DNA from: Ceratothoa steindachneri
Taxonomy: Eukaryota > Arthropoda > Malacostraca > Isopoda > Cymothoidae
DNA length: 64,000 nucleotides
Direction of reading: 5' to 3'
NCBI GenBank assembly: GCA_963969495.1
Contig: OZ018328.1
Location: 131,784,468 to 131,848,467, forward strand
Shown: in pieces, positions 1 through 13,559 of the stretch
How the letters are laid out: each line of letters begins with the position of its first letter
Position numbering within the stretch: the stretch's first letter is position 1
Program-made: the position numbers and the translations under genes
Notes under the pieces: generated by a model
The model's input: the letters and a program-made list of their open reading frames with translations, nothing else
Databases searched by the model: none
Told to the model about the DNA's origin: nothing

Positions 1-270
1 TTTTATTAAAATAATGTTTATCAATTTTATTCTTAAATAATTATCTGAATTGCTTTCAACTACTTGGGAGGGCAGGTTATTCCATATCCAAGTAGTGCTA
101 AATCTTTTTTTAATAAACTTTATCTAGTAACTGCTCGGTTATCTGGCTTCATATGATAAGTTTCTATGTTCGAGGAATAACTTCGTTGCTCTACGTTGAA
201 CGCGTTCAAAGGATAAGATATCTTTTCGAATTTTAGGACACTAAAATTGAACCGCATAGTACAAGTGAAG
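1..270 (-). pseudogene. CR1-group LINE, reverse transcriptase C-terminal remnant
   Basis: Read on the minus strand, frames here spell the usual end of a CR1/L2-type LINE ORF2. A stretch like EYAVQF (about 230-270) is followed by ERVQRRATKLFLEHRNLSYE (about 150-210) and then WNNLPSQVV (about 62-105). These match the well-known 'ERVQRRATK...LSYEERL' and 'WN.LP..VV' blocks after the RT core. Stops and frameshifts interrupt it, so it is non-functional. It continues off the left edge, where the element's 3' end would lie. LINE identity is confident; the exact clade is inferred. Confidence 0.75.
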
Positions 271-836
271 TGTGAAAAGCGCTTTATATAAAGGTCAAAT
301 AATATCTTTCGATTTAAATAAAAAATATCCTGGCTATGTAACCCAGTTTTATGTGACTTTTTGGTTTGATACATCTTTTAGAGCCTCTCAGAATTAATAC
401 TCCCTAACTTTTTCCAACGTAAGCTTGCTTAAATTATACATCATAACATTTTTATTCGCAAATTTTTGTTTATAATGATTTTTCTACTGTTTATTAATCA
501 ATTTTTGGGGTCGATTCCAAAAGTACGAGTATATATTTTTTGTTAGAGAAATACATTAATTTTTTATATTAATAAAACCATACTTTACCGGCAAAAAAAT
601 GCATAGAAACTAAATCATTGTTACGTACTGTACTGCCCCACATGTACTCTTTCCGGAGATTTGGGTGACCTAAATACTATGCTACTTATTTATTTGCTAT
701 TCTCGACCCATTTTACTATTTTAATTCACTTTCTAAATTTACTAGATCACTTAGATATTTTACTCACTTCCCTAAGTTTATATCATCCGCAAATGTTGAA
801 ATTTCGTATACTAACCTTCTGTCAAGATCGATTATA

Positions 837-1247
837 TCGGGCATTCCCCCTCCAAATGATGCATTTAAAAAAATAATAATATCTCAGTAGTATCCTTCCT
901 ATTCATGACAATTTTAATGTGCAAGATACATTCAATCTTCCTTTTTCGAATGCAAAAACGGAATTTAGCTACCTTTGATAGTTTTTTTGCCCATCACAAA
1001 AATAACAACATGGGTAAAAAAAATGAATATCGAGATAAAATATTATTTTATTGTGCAATATCCTACAGGAATTTTCACGTTCTTACAAAAGCCTACAGGA
1101 ATAAACATCTCATATTATGGATATCTTTATTTACAGTTCCTCATTACCGATAATGTCGTTGTCAGAAGAAGATCGCATTCTCATTAAAGCTTGTTACTGT
1201 GAAAAGGGATGGAAGACTAGAAGAGTATTGCAAAAATTTCCTGAAAA
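837..1247 (+). repeat. Inverted partial copy of mariner 5' region
   Basis: This segment is a close inverted match to 2430-2832. It carries the leader and a start codon at 1153 for MSLSEEDRILIKACYCEKG, with no stop in the first ~30 codons, so it is better preserved there than the main copy. It breaks off at about 1247, directly against a second leader copy. Confidence 0.8.
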
Positions 1248-1428
1248 TGATGCATTTGAAAAAATAATAATATCTCAGTAGTTTCCCTCCTATTCATGAC
1301 ACAATTTTTATATGCAAGATAGTTTCAATCTTCCTTTTTGACTTCAAAAAACGGAATTTAGCTACCTTTGATAGTCTTCTTGCCCATCACAAAAATAACA
1401 ACATGAGTAAATAAAAATGAATATCGAG
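1248..1428 (+). repeat. Second partial copy of mariner leader
   Basis: From tgatgcatttgaaaaaataa onward this repeats 861-1035 with scattered changes. It may be the left long terminal repeat of the minus-strand element, lacking its outer ~20 bases. Confidence 0.7.
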
Positions 1429-1521
1429 TGTAAAGAAATAAATAATCAGAAATTTAACTTTCCTAAAATAAATGATTGATTGGATCACCACTTTGAAGAA
1501 TCAATAATCTGAGGGTTTTTC

Positions 1522-2516
1522 CTAGACACACAAACCTTTTCTTACTTCATTAATGCTAATTCTTTTCCAAGATTTACGTATTTTGGTTTTCAATTCTGGT
1601 TCAGTGAATTTTTCTCCCTAACCTCGGTAAACCTTTTCTCTTAGTAACTCCAAAATTGATTAATCCATAGGGTTATAATCTGGACTTTGCGGTGGCCACT
1701 CTTTTTCGCTATTAATCTTTGCGTATTGCTAATTAGAAATAACTGTGTGAGGTGGCTTGTATGCAAAGGTGCTACATCTTGTTGCAAAATAAAGTCATTC
1801 TCTTGATACAGGCGACGACAATCAGGCAACAACTTTGTTTTCAGGAGTTCAATGTGATTAGCAGAATTCACTTTTGCCTTTTCAGTGTCAATAAAATGAA
1901 CATCTGTTTTGCCATTCCAAGAGACACCTGCGGATATCATAACCTTTTTTGAAAATCTTGAAGTTTCATGAAACAAAGTGTTTATCGGAATGTCATACTT
2001 TTTACCACGCCCGTAGACAACATCATTTTGGCGGTTTCGCGGAATTTCTAAAGTGAAATCTCTTTTTGTACCCATGAAGAAAATATTTTTAACATCAGCA
2101 ACAGAGAAGTTATTAAGAAACTGTCTGCATCTTATTTTTCTTTTATCTCTAACAGTACCACTTTTTCAAGAAGATATTCTTTTGAAGGTTTTTAGCTTTT
2201 ACGCTTTAATTATTCATTGTACAGAACTCCTTTCAATATTCAAGTTTTCTTTGCGATTAATGACTTCCTGGTTTATCTTATCGAGAGCAGATGTTAACGT
2301 TAATGTAATTCGCATTTCCCGGTTCTGAATTTTTTGGGGGTCTACCGCTTCCTGATTTGTGTTAGCGCTTCCGTTTTCGCTAATCTTTTTTAAGTCGTTT
2401 CACAGCACGTCTTTTCCTCATTTTTCCAGGAAATTCTTGCAATACTCTTCCAGTCTTCCATCCTTTTTCACATTAACAAGCTTTAATGAGAATGCGATCT
2501 TCTTTTGACAACGCCA
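1522..2516 (-). pseudogene. mariner/Tc1 transposase pseudogene
   Basis: The frame starts MALSKEDRILIKAC, a typical N-terminus for this transposase group, and is soon interrupted by stops. The central part (2075-1641) is open and includes KVMISAGVSWNGKTDVHFID, the LQQDVAPLHTSHLTQ block containing the second catalytic Asp, and then EWPPQSPDYNPMD with the third acidic residue. Length and motif order fit a mariner transposase of about 340 residues. Several in-frame stops make it inactive. The enzyme would cut and paste DNA at TA sites. Confidence 0.85.
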
Positions 2517-2828
2517 TTATCGGTAATGAGGAACTGTAAATAAAGATATCCATAATATGAGATGTTTATTTCTGTAGGCTTTTGTAAAAACATGAAAATT
2601 CCAGTAGGATATTGCACAATAGAATAATATTTTATTTCGATATTCATTTTTTTTTTACCCATGTTGTTATTTTTTGGAAGTGCAAAAAAACTATCAAAGG
2701 TAGCTAAATTCCGTATTTGCATTCGAAAAAGGAAGATTGAATGTATCTTGCATATTAAAATTGTCATGAATAGGAAGGTTACTGAGATATTAATTTTTAA
2801 AAAATGCGCCATTTCGGGGGAAAGCCAC

Positions 2829-2832
<4 letters not shown>

Positions 2833-2916
<84 letters not shown>
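2833..2916. repeat. (TA)n microsatellite
   Basis: About 84 bp of uninterrupted TA abuts the mariner right end. Mariner inserts at TA, so the element may have landed in the tract, or the tract may have expanded from the duplicated TA. Confidence 0.98.
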
Positions 2917-2919
<3 letters not shown>

Positions 2920-3269
2920 ACAGAAATGGACCAAGAAAATATCCCTAAAGTAGACCGTGCTAGTGAACGATGTTTAGCTTCAGTTAATCCGATTTTCCAC
3001 GACTGCCTGCGGGCGGACACTCATTTTCAATCCATTTAAGTATAACTCCCCTTATACATGCGCTTTAAACTTTTATGTGGATATTATTAAACGATTTTTA
3101 AAAAGTGAGGTAAACTATATCGAGAGATTTATGCTAGTTAATGGTTTGGATACAAAATTCTAAAAAGTTAATCAAACGAGCACTGACAACGAAAAAAAGC
3201 AATCAATATTTATGGTTTTGGACTCTAAATATTCCACGATTGCACAAGTTAAGTTTAAAAAAACTTAAA

Positions 3270-4060
3270 ATATGTGTAAGTGTACTAAGTATGCTAATTT
3301 AGCTCATAAATGTGTAGATTTTAAATTTACAGTCAATAGGAGGTGTGATAATTGTTCAAAATGGCATTTTAATTTTTTGTGTCTTCAGTGGTCAACTAAT
3401 TCACGATTTCAAATGATAAAAGTGCTAGTTCAAACACCTATACCATATAATTAAGTAGTGATGTTGTAGTTTTACAGGATTTACAATGTATTTGTTGTGA
3501 ATTTATAATGCCCACATTTTGGTTTGTTATAGGTCAAAGTTGTAGCACAATTCGTGGTCTGAACGATCGCAGTTCAGAAAATTCGTTCTTTAATGAGAAT
3601 GTTGTTCGAGCTAAACCTTAAAATTTTATAAACAGTGGTAGGCTAATATAAATTGATTTAATGTTCCTTAAAGTTACACAAGTCAATAGAAGTAGCACTT
3701 AAATTTGAAGACACTATTCGTGTGGCTCACTATCTTCTTGTACCAAAAATTAAAATCCATTTAAAATTTCCGAAATCAGGGTTTGTGGTAAAATCCTTTA
3801 ATAAGGGGGTACACGTTAGCCGATTCATATATTAATGGATATTCTACTACTATAAGTAATATTAATTTTGTGCTTGGTTCAGGTGTAGTCTAGTAGAAAG
3901 AGATACACGTACTACTAACATCTATCTTTACATTCCTATTGATCGTATTTACCACAATATAACCCTTCCGTTGTCGGTACTTTTGCTATGGCTACGAAGT
4001 TGCCAAGCTATAAAGCCCCTTCTCCCCTGATTGATCCTAGTGATAATTTAACTAATATTT
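3270..4060 (+). pseudogene. BEL/Pao retrotransposon gag-pol remnant (zinc knuckle and protease)
   Basis: The first part contains CKCTKYANLAHKC then CDNCSKWHFNFLC, matching the paired zinc knuckles of BEL/Pao Gag, followed by KVLVQTPIPYN (family form 'VLLQTA'). At about 3550-3610 another frame gives DRSSENSFFNENVVRA, resembling the protease D-S-G-S-x-x-S-F-I block. Further on come HYLLVPKIKIHLKFPK (about 3730) and TLADSYINGYSTTISNINF (about 3810-3870), matching the blocks after the Pao protease. Frameshifts and stops are frequent. The element seems to resume after the piggyBac insertion. Each motif is weak alone; the order makes the case. Confidence 0.55.
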
Positions 4061-4582
4061 AACAAACACATGCCTTTCAAAATTAGGGTATGCTAATGAA
4101 GGGGATGACTTATGTAGGTTTTGCATTAGTTGAAACTAATACAAATATCACAATAATTACAACGGCAAGCTAATCAATTCGCACGAATCAAAAGCGGTTG
4201 ATCAATGTCGAAGTATGGCCAAGTGTACGGGAATATACGCACACAGGCTAAGCAAGGCAACAGCTGTTATTGTTCGAAGAGTGCGATTTGAATAGATAGC
4301 TGCAGCTGCGTGACCAAAGAATATTACAAGCACAACGACAAAAATAGATTTTAATACACACTAAATAAAATGCACAAAATAAATATGGATATATATATAT
4401 ATATAGGTTCCGAATACTAAATGGATAACCAGGGTTATTAAATTGTTATAATGGGAGATTTGGAGTAGTGAGCGATTTAGTTCCTTTGAAACTCGAGATA
4501 AAAGCGGGGGGAACTTGGGGGGAGGTCTTGGTGACCTTGATTACTCACGGGTGTAGCTAGGAACCCACAGAGGGTGGTGCTA
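4060..4582. other. AT-rich sequence without a recognised gene
   Basis: It holds a short (AT)n run near 4390-4406. It may be BEL/Pao sequence or another insertion; I could not classify it. Confidence 0.4.
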
Positions 4583-4827
4583 CTTTCTCCAAACTTGGGT
4601 TTTGCGAGATGTGAGCCTCTTTTCTTCAAGAGGTGAACGGACGAACTTCGAAGGGGGAAATTGACTTCACCAAACTCGAATCGAGCGAGCTATCGGGCCT
4701 CTTGTCCTCAAGAGGTCACCGATCAAACTTCGAAAGATAGGGGGGAGATGACTTCTCCAAACTCGGATTAAGAGAGCTATCGGGCCTCTTGTCCTCAAGA
4801 GGTCACCAGAAGAACTTCGGAGGACGG
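4583..4827. repeat. Three imperfect ~80-bp tandem repeats
   Basis: Units lie at about 4583-4664, 4665-4751 and 4752-4827. Each begins cttctccaaact or close to it, carries a small hairpin (cctcttgtcctcaagagg or a variant) and ends with an aacttcg block. Units 2 and 3 are most alike. Open frames across it on the minus strand reflect the repeat rather than a gene. Confidence 0.8.
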
Positions 4828-5330
4828 CTTCTACAATCCTTGATCTGAAGGCAGTTGAGGAAGGCTGACGTTGCCTGGCGAGACTCTTCTCCCTGACCCG
4901 AAGATACGGGTGTGATTTCCAGCTCTTCCATGGCTTGTGACCGTCACTAAACACTTCTCGGGAGAGAGCGTCGTTGAATGGAACTCCTTTCGGGAAAGTG
5001 TCGTCTAACCAAATCAGTCGGTAATGTTTGAGAGGGTGCATATATACCGGGAGTTCTCCAAAACAGGGAGAGAGAGACCTTCTCGAACCCTCGTTATCGG
5101 CCGTAACAACCGAGCGTCTCCTTGCGGGAAAGTGAAAGAGGCAGGGATAAGCGGGTAAGACGGACGACCAGCGGCTGAAGCCATAAAAGTTGTTCGAGGA
5201 GAACCTACAAAATAGATGAGTAAGCCTTCAATTTCAGCGTCATGCTTCGGTGTGAATTTTACAGTGACCTGGCGGCAAGTCCAAAAAGGGTGAAGTCGGA
5301 AAGGAGGGGGGGGGGAGTAACGGGAGTAAT
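4828..5330. other. GC-richer spacer before piggyBac insertion
   Basis: No recognisable protein or RNA. A purine run (ggagggggggggg) lies near 5303-5315. Open frames on the minus strand have no recognisable domain. Confidence 0.4.
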
Positions 5331-5524
5331 TTAACACGTTGGCTGCCGGAGGGAGTTTACCTTCCGTTGTACTGAAGTGCCAATGGACATATTCTAATAT
5401 GTTCTTTGTGAAACTTTATCTTTTTACATATTTGATGCTGTTAGGATACATGAATGTATTTACAATGTGGATACCAAGGCTACTGCGGGTCACATGGCAT
5501 ATAAGTAATATGATATTTTGCATG

Positions 5525-6222
5525 CAGTGCCGGTACTAGGAATTGCGGGACCCACCTAGAAATTCGATAGTGTGACCCCTACTCTACAAAAGACAAAATT
5601 GATGAATATTTATATTTCGTGTAGTAGGTATACTTGTTTTACCTCCCCCCACAAAAAAATGCTTGATATACTAAATATTGAAAGATAATATGAAAGTTTT
5701 AATACAATGTAAGGCATTTAAAAAAATGCTGCTTATACGCAAGTCTTGAGAAAAAGACTTCTCTGGCTGTTTTATTTGCAAAGTCTTTCAAAATAATTTT
5801 AAAGGCGATGGTTTTAGCAATGTCATTTTCCATGGATAGCATCGCCAAATTGTTTAGTTTTTCTTGTGAAATTGTTGACCGTAAATATGTTTTAATCACT
5901 TTTAGTTTTGAAAAACTTCTTTCATTTGATGCGACTGTAGGAGCTATTGTTAAGTAAATCCTCAAAGCAATAAAACCATTTAGGAATGCTGTAAATCGAT
6001 TGTTTACTACCAGGTATTCAAACAGAGCTTGAAGCTTGATGACAGTGGAGGGAAGAAAAGTTTTCAGAGCTTCAAGTTCTTCTGCCACCAGATAGCCATC
6101 TACGTCTTTAGTCGTTTCAGTAACTACATCCCAATCAGTGGTCTGTTTTATTGTGGTGTCAGTTAGTCTCGCGCTGGGCCCTATTTGATCAAATTGGTCC
6201 AATAGGGTTAAATCCAGCCCTG
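5525..6222 (-). mobile_element. hAT remnant (ZMYM1-like transposase 3' part)
   Basis: On the minus strand, 6202-5699 encodes the hAT C-terminal dimerisation region, including LRIYLTIAPTVASNERSFSK and LKVIKTYLRSTISQEKLNNL, the usual 'NERSFS.LK.IK..LRS...QERL..LA...IE' signature. The ends are CAGTGCCGG and, reverse-complemented, CAGGGCTGG, as in hAT termini. The flanking 8-mers are tttgcatg (5517-5524) and ctcacatg (6223-6230); the three differences are all transitions, consistent with a decayed 8-bp target duplication. Most of the transposase is deleted. Confidence 0.8.
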
Positions 6223-6374
6223 CTCACATGTGCCGCATGACCTATCGGCGTCCACATACTATTTTTCTAAAAAAAATAAATATATATATAGATTAGGATT
6301 TACAGTAATTGAGTTTTCTTTTTTCCAGATTTTATATCTAAATATATAAGTTAATATCTATCTATATAACCCAT

Positions 6375-7843
6375 ATGAAAAAGATTCCAGCTAAATTTTT
6401 CTATGAATCTTCATCTAGAAGAAATTCTCAAAGTTCTGGAAACGATCATGATAAGGATGATCCTGATCCCATGTTGAGTGATCTTTATACTTCGGATAAT
6501 TATACCCCAACAGATTCTAAATCTACAGACTTATCTACGAATATATCAGATGAAAAACAAAAAGAAAGCCAAACACTTCAGCCCAGCCAAAGAGTAGACT
6601 ATCATAACTCAGATTTGCCGTCAAAAGTTGGGAACTTGGTAGATGGAACACATCTAAAAACCATTTTTTTCACTGATATGGGAAGTAATTCTGTAAGAAA
6701 TCTTTTACAATCAGGAAATGTTACGCTTATTGATATATTCAATGCTTTGGTTACAGATAATATATATGATCTAATTCTTTACCAGAGAAATCTCAATGCT
6801 GAAAAGATGCTTATGAATCTTTAAGTGTGAAGATCATCTCGCATTAAACACTGGAAAGATAGATACCAATGTAACAGAAGTGAAAAACTATTTGGCTCTT
6901 GTTATGTACATGGGACTAGTAAATTAGCCAAGAATTGATCAATATTGGAATAAAAAGAAGCCCTACAAGAATAATTTTGTTAATTCGATTTTGTCCAGAA
7001 ATCGATTTCAACCACTATTGTGATATATACACGTTGCAAACAATTACGATGCTTTTTTCGATGATCAGTTATTTAAAGTTAGAAATTCAATTTTATTACT
7101 TTAAATAAATTTTATTGATATCAAAAACTCATGGACAGATGATTGCAGTAGATGAGACAATGATTCCCAGGCGTGGTCGCCTCGCATTAAGACAATATAA
7201 TCCTGGCAAGGCCCATAAATATGGTGGTAAGCTTTACAAGCTACGTGGTCCAAAAAGATATACATATACGTGCTCTGTATTTTGTGGGAAATTGGATGCT
7301 CAAGACCGTGGTAACCCTAACAGAAACATATACGCTTTCATCTCAAATAGTATTTGATCTTGCATAAAAGTATTTGAATGAAGGAAGAACTATTGCTACA
7401 GACAATTTTTATACGTCTGTCCTTTTGGCCAGCCTTACTCCAGAAAGATACTCATCTAATGGTAAGGGTAACTCTTAAAAAAATCGCAAGTACAATCTAA
7501 AAGCAGTAACAGAAGCAAAAGTAAAGAAGGTAGAAATTGTAAGGCGTGGAAACAATGATGGAATGGTTGTAGCAAAATGGAAGGATAAAAGGAAGGCCCT
7601 AATGTTATCTAAAAAGCATAACTTGAGAATGACGACTACAAGAAAGAAAAATCGCAATAGTGACTATATAATAAAATCAGAAATGATATTATCATCTAAT
7701 GCTGCCAAACAAGGAATTGATATTTCTGACCAAATGGCTAGTTACTTCTCTTCTCTCAGAAAAACAATGCAATGGTACCACAAAGTTTCCTTCGAATATC
7801 TTCTAAATACTGCTGTTATCATTGCTCTTATCATCTACAAATA
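6375..7843 (+). pseudogene. piggyBac transposase pseudogene
   Basis: The first open part (6375-6824, 149 aa) has an acidic, Ser-rich N-terminus, then a helical domain. Further frames give LALVMYMGLVN and PRIDQYWNKKKPYKNNF (about 6890-6975), then ILSRNRFQPLL. The catalytic segment at 7115-7357 has QMIAVDETMIPRRGRLALRQ and YNPGKAHKYGGKLYKLRGPK. 7395-7500 gives ATDNFYTSVLLASL, and 7563-7843 contains ISDQMASYFSSLRKTMQWYH. So all three catalytic Asp codons (AVDE, TDNFY, SDQM) are visible. Frameshifts and a stop at about 6925 break the reading frame. I see no C-terminal Cys-rich domain. Confidence 0.9.
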
Positions 7844-7849
7844 GCAAGG

Positions 7850-9665
<1,816 letters not shown>

Positions 9666-9669
9666 TTAA

Positions 9670-10640
9670 TATATAACCTAAAGAAATTAAAAAGGATTAT
9701 CTGAACTCTGTGGATAAAACCATAAAAAACAGGTTGAGGCTGTCATCATTGAGAGAGTAGAAAATCTTGATCAATTTCTTTCTGAACATCACGAACAGGG
9801 AGACTTCTAAATGTCACAGAGTTTTTTTTAGCAACCTTAGTGAGACTGATCAGTCTAAGAAGTTTAGTATATCTCATAATCAGACGATATTTACTGAACC
9901 TTCTCTTAATCAGAAATTGTTATCTGCCTTGTTATAATTGAGATTCGACAGCCTTTAATCAGCACCTCTTAAGTCCTATAGATTAAAAGATATTGTTATT
10001 TTGGAAGTAGAAAAACGTTGCTTAGGAAGATATTTTTCCTTTTTGCCTACGTAATGTGCGTTTCAGTTTTGGTCTTAGTTGCAACCCTTTCCTTTTAATG
10101 ATTTTACTCTTTTATATTATGTTACCTGAATCTAAGGACGTTCACAGATTAAAGAAAACTGAAACTACTTATAGTTTGTTGTACATGTGGATAATGAAAC
10201 AATTACGCTGGATTCTATTTGGTTCATATCAGTTCTCAGTTCCAAAGCTAGTTGCTAATAAACTTGACCCTTCGAAGCAATGAAATTGTCTGGACTTTTG
10301 TGGAACCACAAAAAATCCACATTCACAAAATTTATTTGCTTAAACGGTGATACGGCCACAAACGAGTTATTTTCGTGTCTATTGTCGCTCACTTTGGCAT
10401 TTATAATTTTAATCTGCCAGTAGAAAATCTCAGGAGACTTTTCATGTATTTCTTGCAATGCAATGCAATGCAATGAGGCATCAAGGTGGGATGACAAGTT
10501 GCATCCTGATCTTGAACGTGAAATAAAAAAATATTTCTCGACATGGAAATTCCTCCCGTATTATTGAAATTCCGCGATTGGTAAGCCTTGAAAATGGACA
10601 TACAATCTTTATGATTTCACTGACACCAATCATGAGACAA
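9670..10640 (+). pseudogene. Probable continuation of BEL/Pao pol (RT/post-RT) remnant
   Basis: Frames contain SKDVHRLKKTETTYSLL (about 10130-10185), comparable to the RT 'yRL..VT.G' block, then FVSIVAHFGIYNFNLPVENL (about 10371-10430), matching the post-RT 'lS.vA..FDPLG...P' block, then WDDKLHPDLEREIKKYFSTW (about 10486-10545), matching 'WD..lp.dl...W..w'. The order is right for BEL/Pao and follows the gag/protease remnant once the piggyBac is removed. A short GCAAT pentamer repeat interrupts it near 10447-10468. Many stops; long divergence makes the call tentative. Confidence 0.45.
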
Positions 10641-11602
10641 TTTTCAAGTTGTTGAAAGCGGAAAATTAAAGTTTTGTTACATTCATAAAAAAAGATGATT
10701 GTGACAGAGTTAAACCATATATCTATTCCCTCGTTAGAATTAAATGCGATCTTACTATGTATATATACCTCAATGGTAATTTATTGGGACTTGTTAGATC
10801 CGAGCTGTCTTAAAACTATAAAAAATAATAAATTAATTCTTTTAACAGTCATTGTTGTTTGCATTGGTTAAATTATAGCTTCAACTAAGTTAGAAAACAT
10901 GCAAGGGCGTTCTTTGTCGTGAATCGCTTACAAGCTATACAGAGAATGTGAGAAATTTCCAGTCAACTTTCGTTTCAATGTGAATGAAATACAAAGAATC
11001 CATATTTTTTTTATTTTCATCATGTTTTTTTATAGTAAATGGTCTCAGTCTATAAAAATATTTGCATAGAGGAATTTGGGTATGCTTAGCGCGAAAATCC
11101 ATATATAGACGTTGATTCAACTTTATATTACGTGCATTAAATCTTGGACAATGCATACAAGCTTTAGGGTAACTCTTAGTCATAGAAATGGCTCAAGAAT
11201 GCAAAATTGTTTTCGCAGTTCTGTTGGCATTGAATGCACAAGTTGAATATGAGTATCAAGAATGATTATTCTAGTCAATACATTTTTACCCTATGTAATC
11301 AATACTGGTAAATGATTATTTCGCCAATATATGAAATTAAATTTAATGCGGCCGAACACGGTGGTTATCAGGATTAAGATATATCCAGCGGATTTTATCA
11401 AGAGAAGTGTTTCATTTAAGTAACTTTTGGTGAAATATTTTGGTTGGACACACATTTAGTTAATTAAACAAAGATAGTGATGTCGTTTTGAGTGAAGTAG
11501 TCACAGTATATCAAATATTTGACATCATCAGACATCTTGCATGTTTTGAAAGTACCAGATAGTCGGATTCATTTCTGAAATCCTGGGTTTCTTATATTAA
11601 AA

Positions 11603-11985
11603 CACAAGCCGCTGTTCTCTTCCTTAACAGGAAGAGCTTGGTTACACAGGCACCCCTGCGGGGTGTGGCCTACGGCCTTATTTGCTAATCCTAACCGCCT
11701 TTTTTAATCCCATTATAGACTCTTTATTTTAACACCCTGAACACCCTTTTCTTCTTCTTCTTCTTCTTCTTCTTCTTCTTCTTCTTCTTCTTCTTCTTCT
11801 TCTTCTTCTTCTTCTTCTTCTTCTTCTTCTTCTTCTTCTTCTTCTTCTTCTAATAAAGGAATTATTAGAAATAACTTTGATAAAAAATTAAATATACTTA
11901 GGTGACAACCGAACTAAAAGAAAAAATCTTATTCAAACACCTTCAAAAAATCTCGTTCTTAAAATATAGGGTTATAGATTACACC
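11603..11985. repeat. Dispersed repeat family C, copy 1
   Basis: Nearly identical to 46758-47150: acaagccgctgttctcttcc, then gccttatttgctaat, then 'aacaccctgaacaccctttt' leading into a trinucleotide array, then 'taggtgacaaccgaactaaa'. The array sits inside the repeat. The last ~110 bp also resemble the 3' part of family B. Confidence 0.85.
11751..11851. repeat. (CTT)n microsatellite
   Basis: About 100 bp of TTC/CTT repeats inside family C copy 1. Confidence 0.97.
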
Positions 11986-12652
11986 AATACTGCCATTTCG
12001 GAGCATTTGCTTGACCCTACTTGCTTCTCTAGTTTCCGAAGACTCGTTTTAGAGCATCGCGAGGGACTAGTTTGGGTGAGAAAATGTAAAGAAAAGGCCG
12101 TGATAACTAAGAGCAGAAAATCAAGGATACTTTTGCAGAAGTAAGTAAGTGGGTAATTATCGCTGATTAAATTAAGCATTTTCTTGAAAGTATTCGAGTA
12201 TTTTAAGTAGCATAAAGTTTATTATATTTAAATTCTACTTATTGATTTTCAGTTATATTTTTGTCCTGATAACCATGGTGTTCGGCTGCGTTAAATGTAA
12301 TTTCATAAATTGGCGAAATAATCCCTTCCAAGGATTTTGGTTGCATAGGATAATAATTCATTGACTAGAATAATTATCCATTTTACTCATATTCAACTTG
12401 TACATTCGGGTACATTCCACATGTACATTCTATGATAACAGAACTGCGAAAACAGCTTTACTCTACTCAACCACTTTCTACTGCTAAGAGTTAACTTAAT
12501 GCTTGTATGCATTCATTGTCCAAGCTTTAAATTTGAATCAAAGTCTGTATGCGGATTTTTTCACTGAGCCCAACCAAATTCCTCTTTGCTAGTATTTTTA
12601 TGGACTATATTAAAACCATTTACGATAAAGACCCTTGAAGAGAATAAAGAAA

Positions 12653-13246
12653 GGACTGCTGTTCCAAAAGTCTCGTGCTCTCACATATTCTGATTTATGA
12701 CCTTACGACATTCAAAACATTCAATAAATTCATGGACTAACCTTGGGAGGAGCTTGGAAATTCTTCCATTCGAAAGGGAATTTAAAACAATATTAGGGTC
12801 TCAGATTTTGTTAGAATCAGCCGAAGAGTTATGATATCATTGCCAAAACGAAATAATTCCCGGGCTAACCTTGGAAGGACTTTGGCAATTATATTATTCA
12901 AAAGAAAATGCAAAACAATATTAGAGTTTCAAATTTCGCTAGAATCAGAGGAATAGTAATGATGCTATTGCCAAAACAAATTAATTCACAGGCTAACTTT
13001 TGGAGGACTTTGGCAATTATATCATTCAAAAGATAATGTAAAACAACATAAGAATTTGCAATTTGAAATCTTATGTTGTTTCACATTCTCTTTTAAAAGA
13101 GAATGTAAAACAACATGAGGGTTTCAAATTTCGTTAGAATCGGCCGAATAGTTACAATGTTATTACAAAAAAAATAATGCAAACGGTCCGACCTACATAG
13201 TGATGTAGAGTCGCTTAGAACTAAAAACATGAATTCTTTGTAGTAC
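12653..13246. repeat. Left arm of repeat-armed foldback FB2
   Basis: It is inverted relative to about 16800-17467. It starts ctgctgttccaaaag (right arm: ctgctgaccaaaag) and shares 'ttctgatttatgaccttacgac'. Inside are about four degenerate ~122-bp units, each with a 'ggctaacctt.ggaggactttggcaatta' core, a 'gtaaaacaacat' block and 'tttcgttagaatcggccgaa'. A small internal hairpin occurs near 13055-13110, where one unit is locally inverted. Confidence 0.85.
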
Positions 13247-13559
13247 ATGCATATTAGGGTGGTCCCCCCCCCCCATTTTTTTTAGTTTTTATCTCCACAT
13301 GCCTGAATGTATTACCACATTGAGCAGTAGGTTACATACTCAATTTCATCAAAATCGAACAATATTTACTGGTCGCAATATGGATCTTAACTTATTAGTC
13401 TGCTGGTAAATTAATTTTGGGGATAGAAATGAACAGTTTTTGCAAATACTAGTTTATTTGAAACAGATCTTGGGGTTGAAAGACATCTTTTTAAAAATAT
13501 TTATATTAAAGTGAAAAGAAGATAGTTAAATGGCAAATGATTTCTTTTTGACACAAATT

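Larger units (their letters stand above)
837..2832 (-). mobile_element. Decayed mariner-like element with rearranged left end
   Basis: The block is flanked by TA at 835-836 and by a (TA)n tract from 2833. Its ends are related inverted sequences: the left starts tcgggcattcccc, and the right, reverse-complemented, starts tcaggtggcttt; both continue into a shared 'aatatctcagta' segment. The right part is a minus-strand mariner with a ~316 bp leader. The left part is a plus-strand copy of the same leader plus about 30 transposase codons (837-1247), followed by a second partial leader copy (1248-1428). It may be two elements head to head, or one element with a duplicated, inverted 5' end. Confidence 0.8.
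11003..12650. mobile_element. Foldback-type element FB1 (~400-bp inverted arms)
   Basis: About 11003-11390 and 12256-12650 are inverted copies with scattered changes. The best matched stretch is the inner end, around gccgaacacggtggttatcagga and its complement. The outer parts share tatagtaaatgg, tagaggaatttggg and ttttcgcagttctgtt. The ~865 bp loop contains a family C repeat with a (CTT)n array. No coding capacity is visible. It could form a very large hairpin. Confidence 0.8.
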
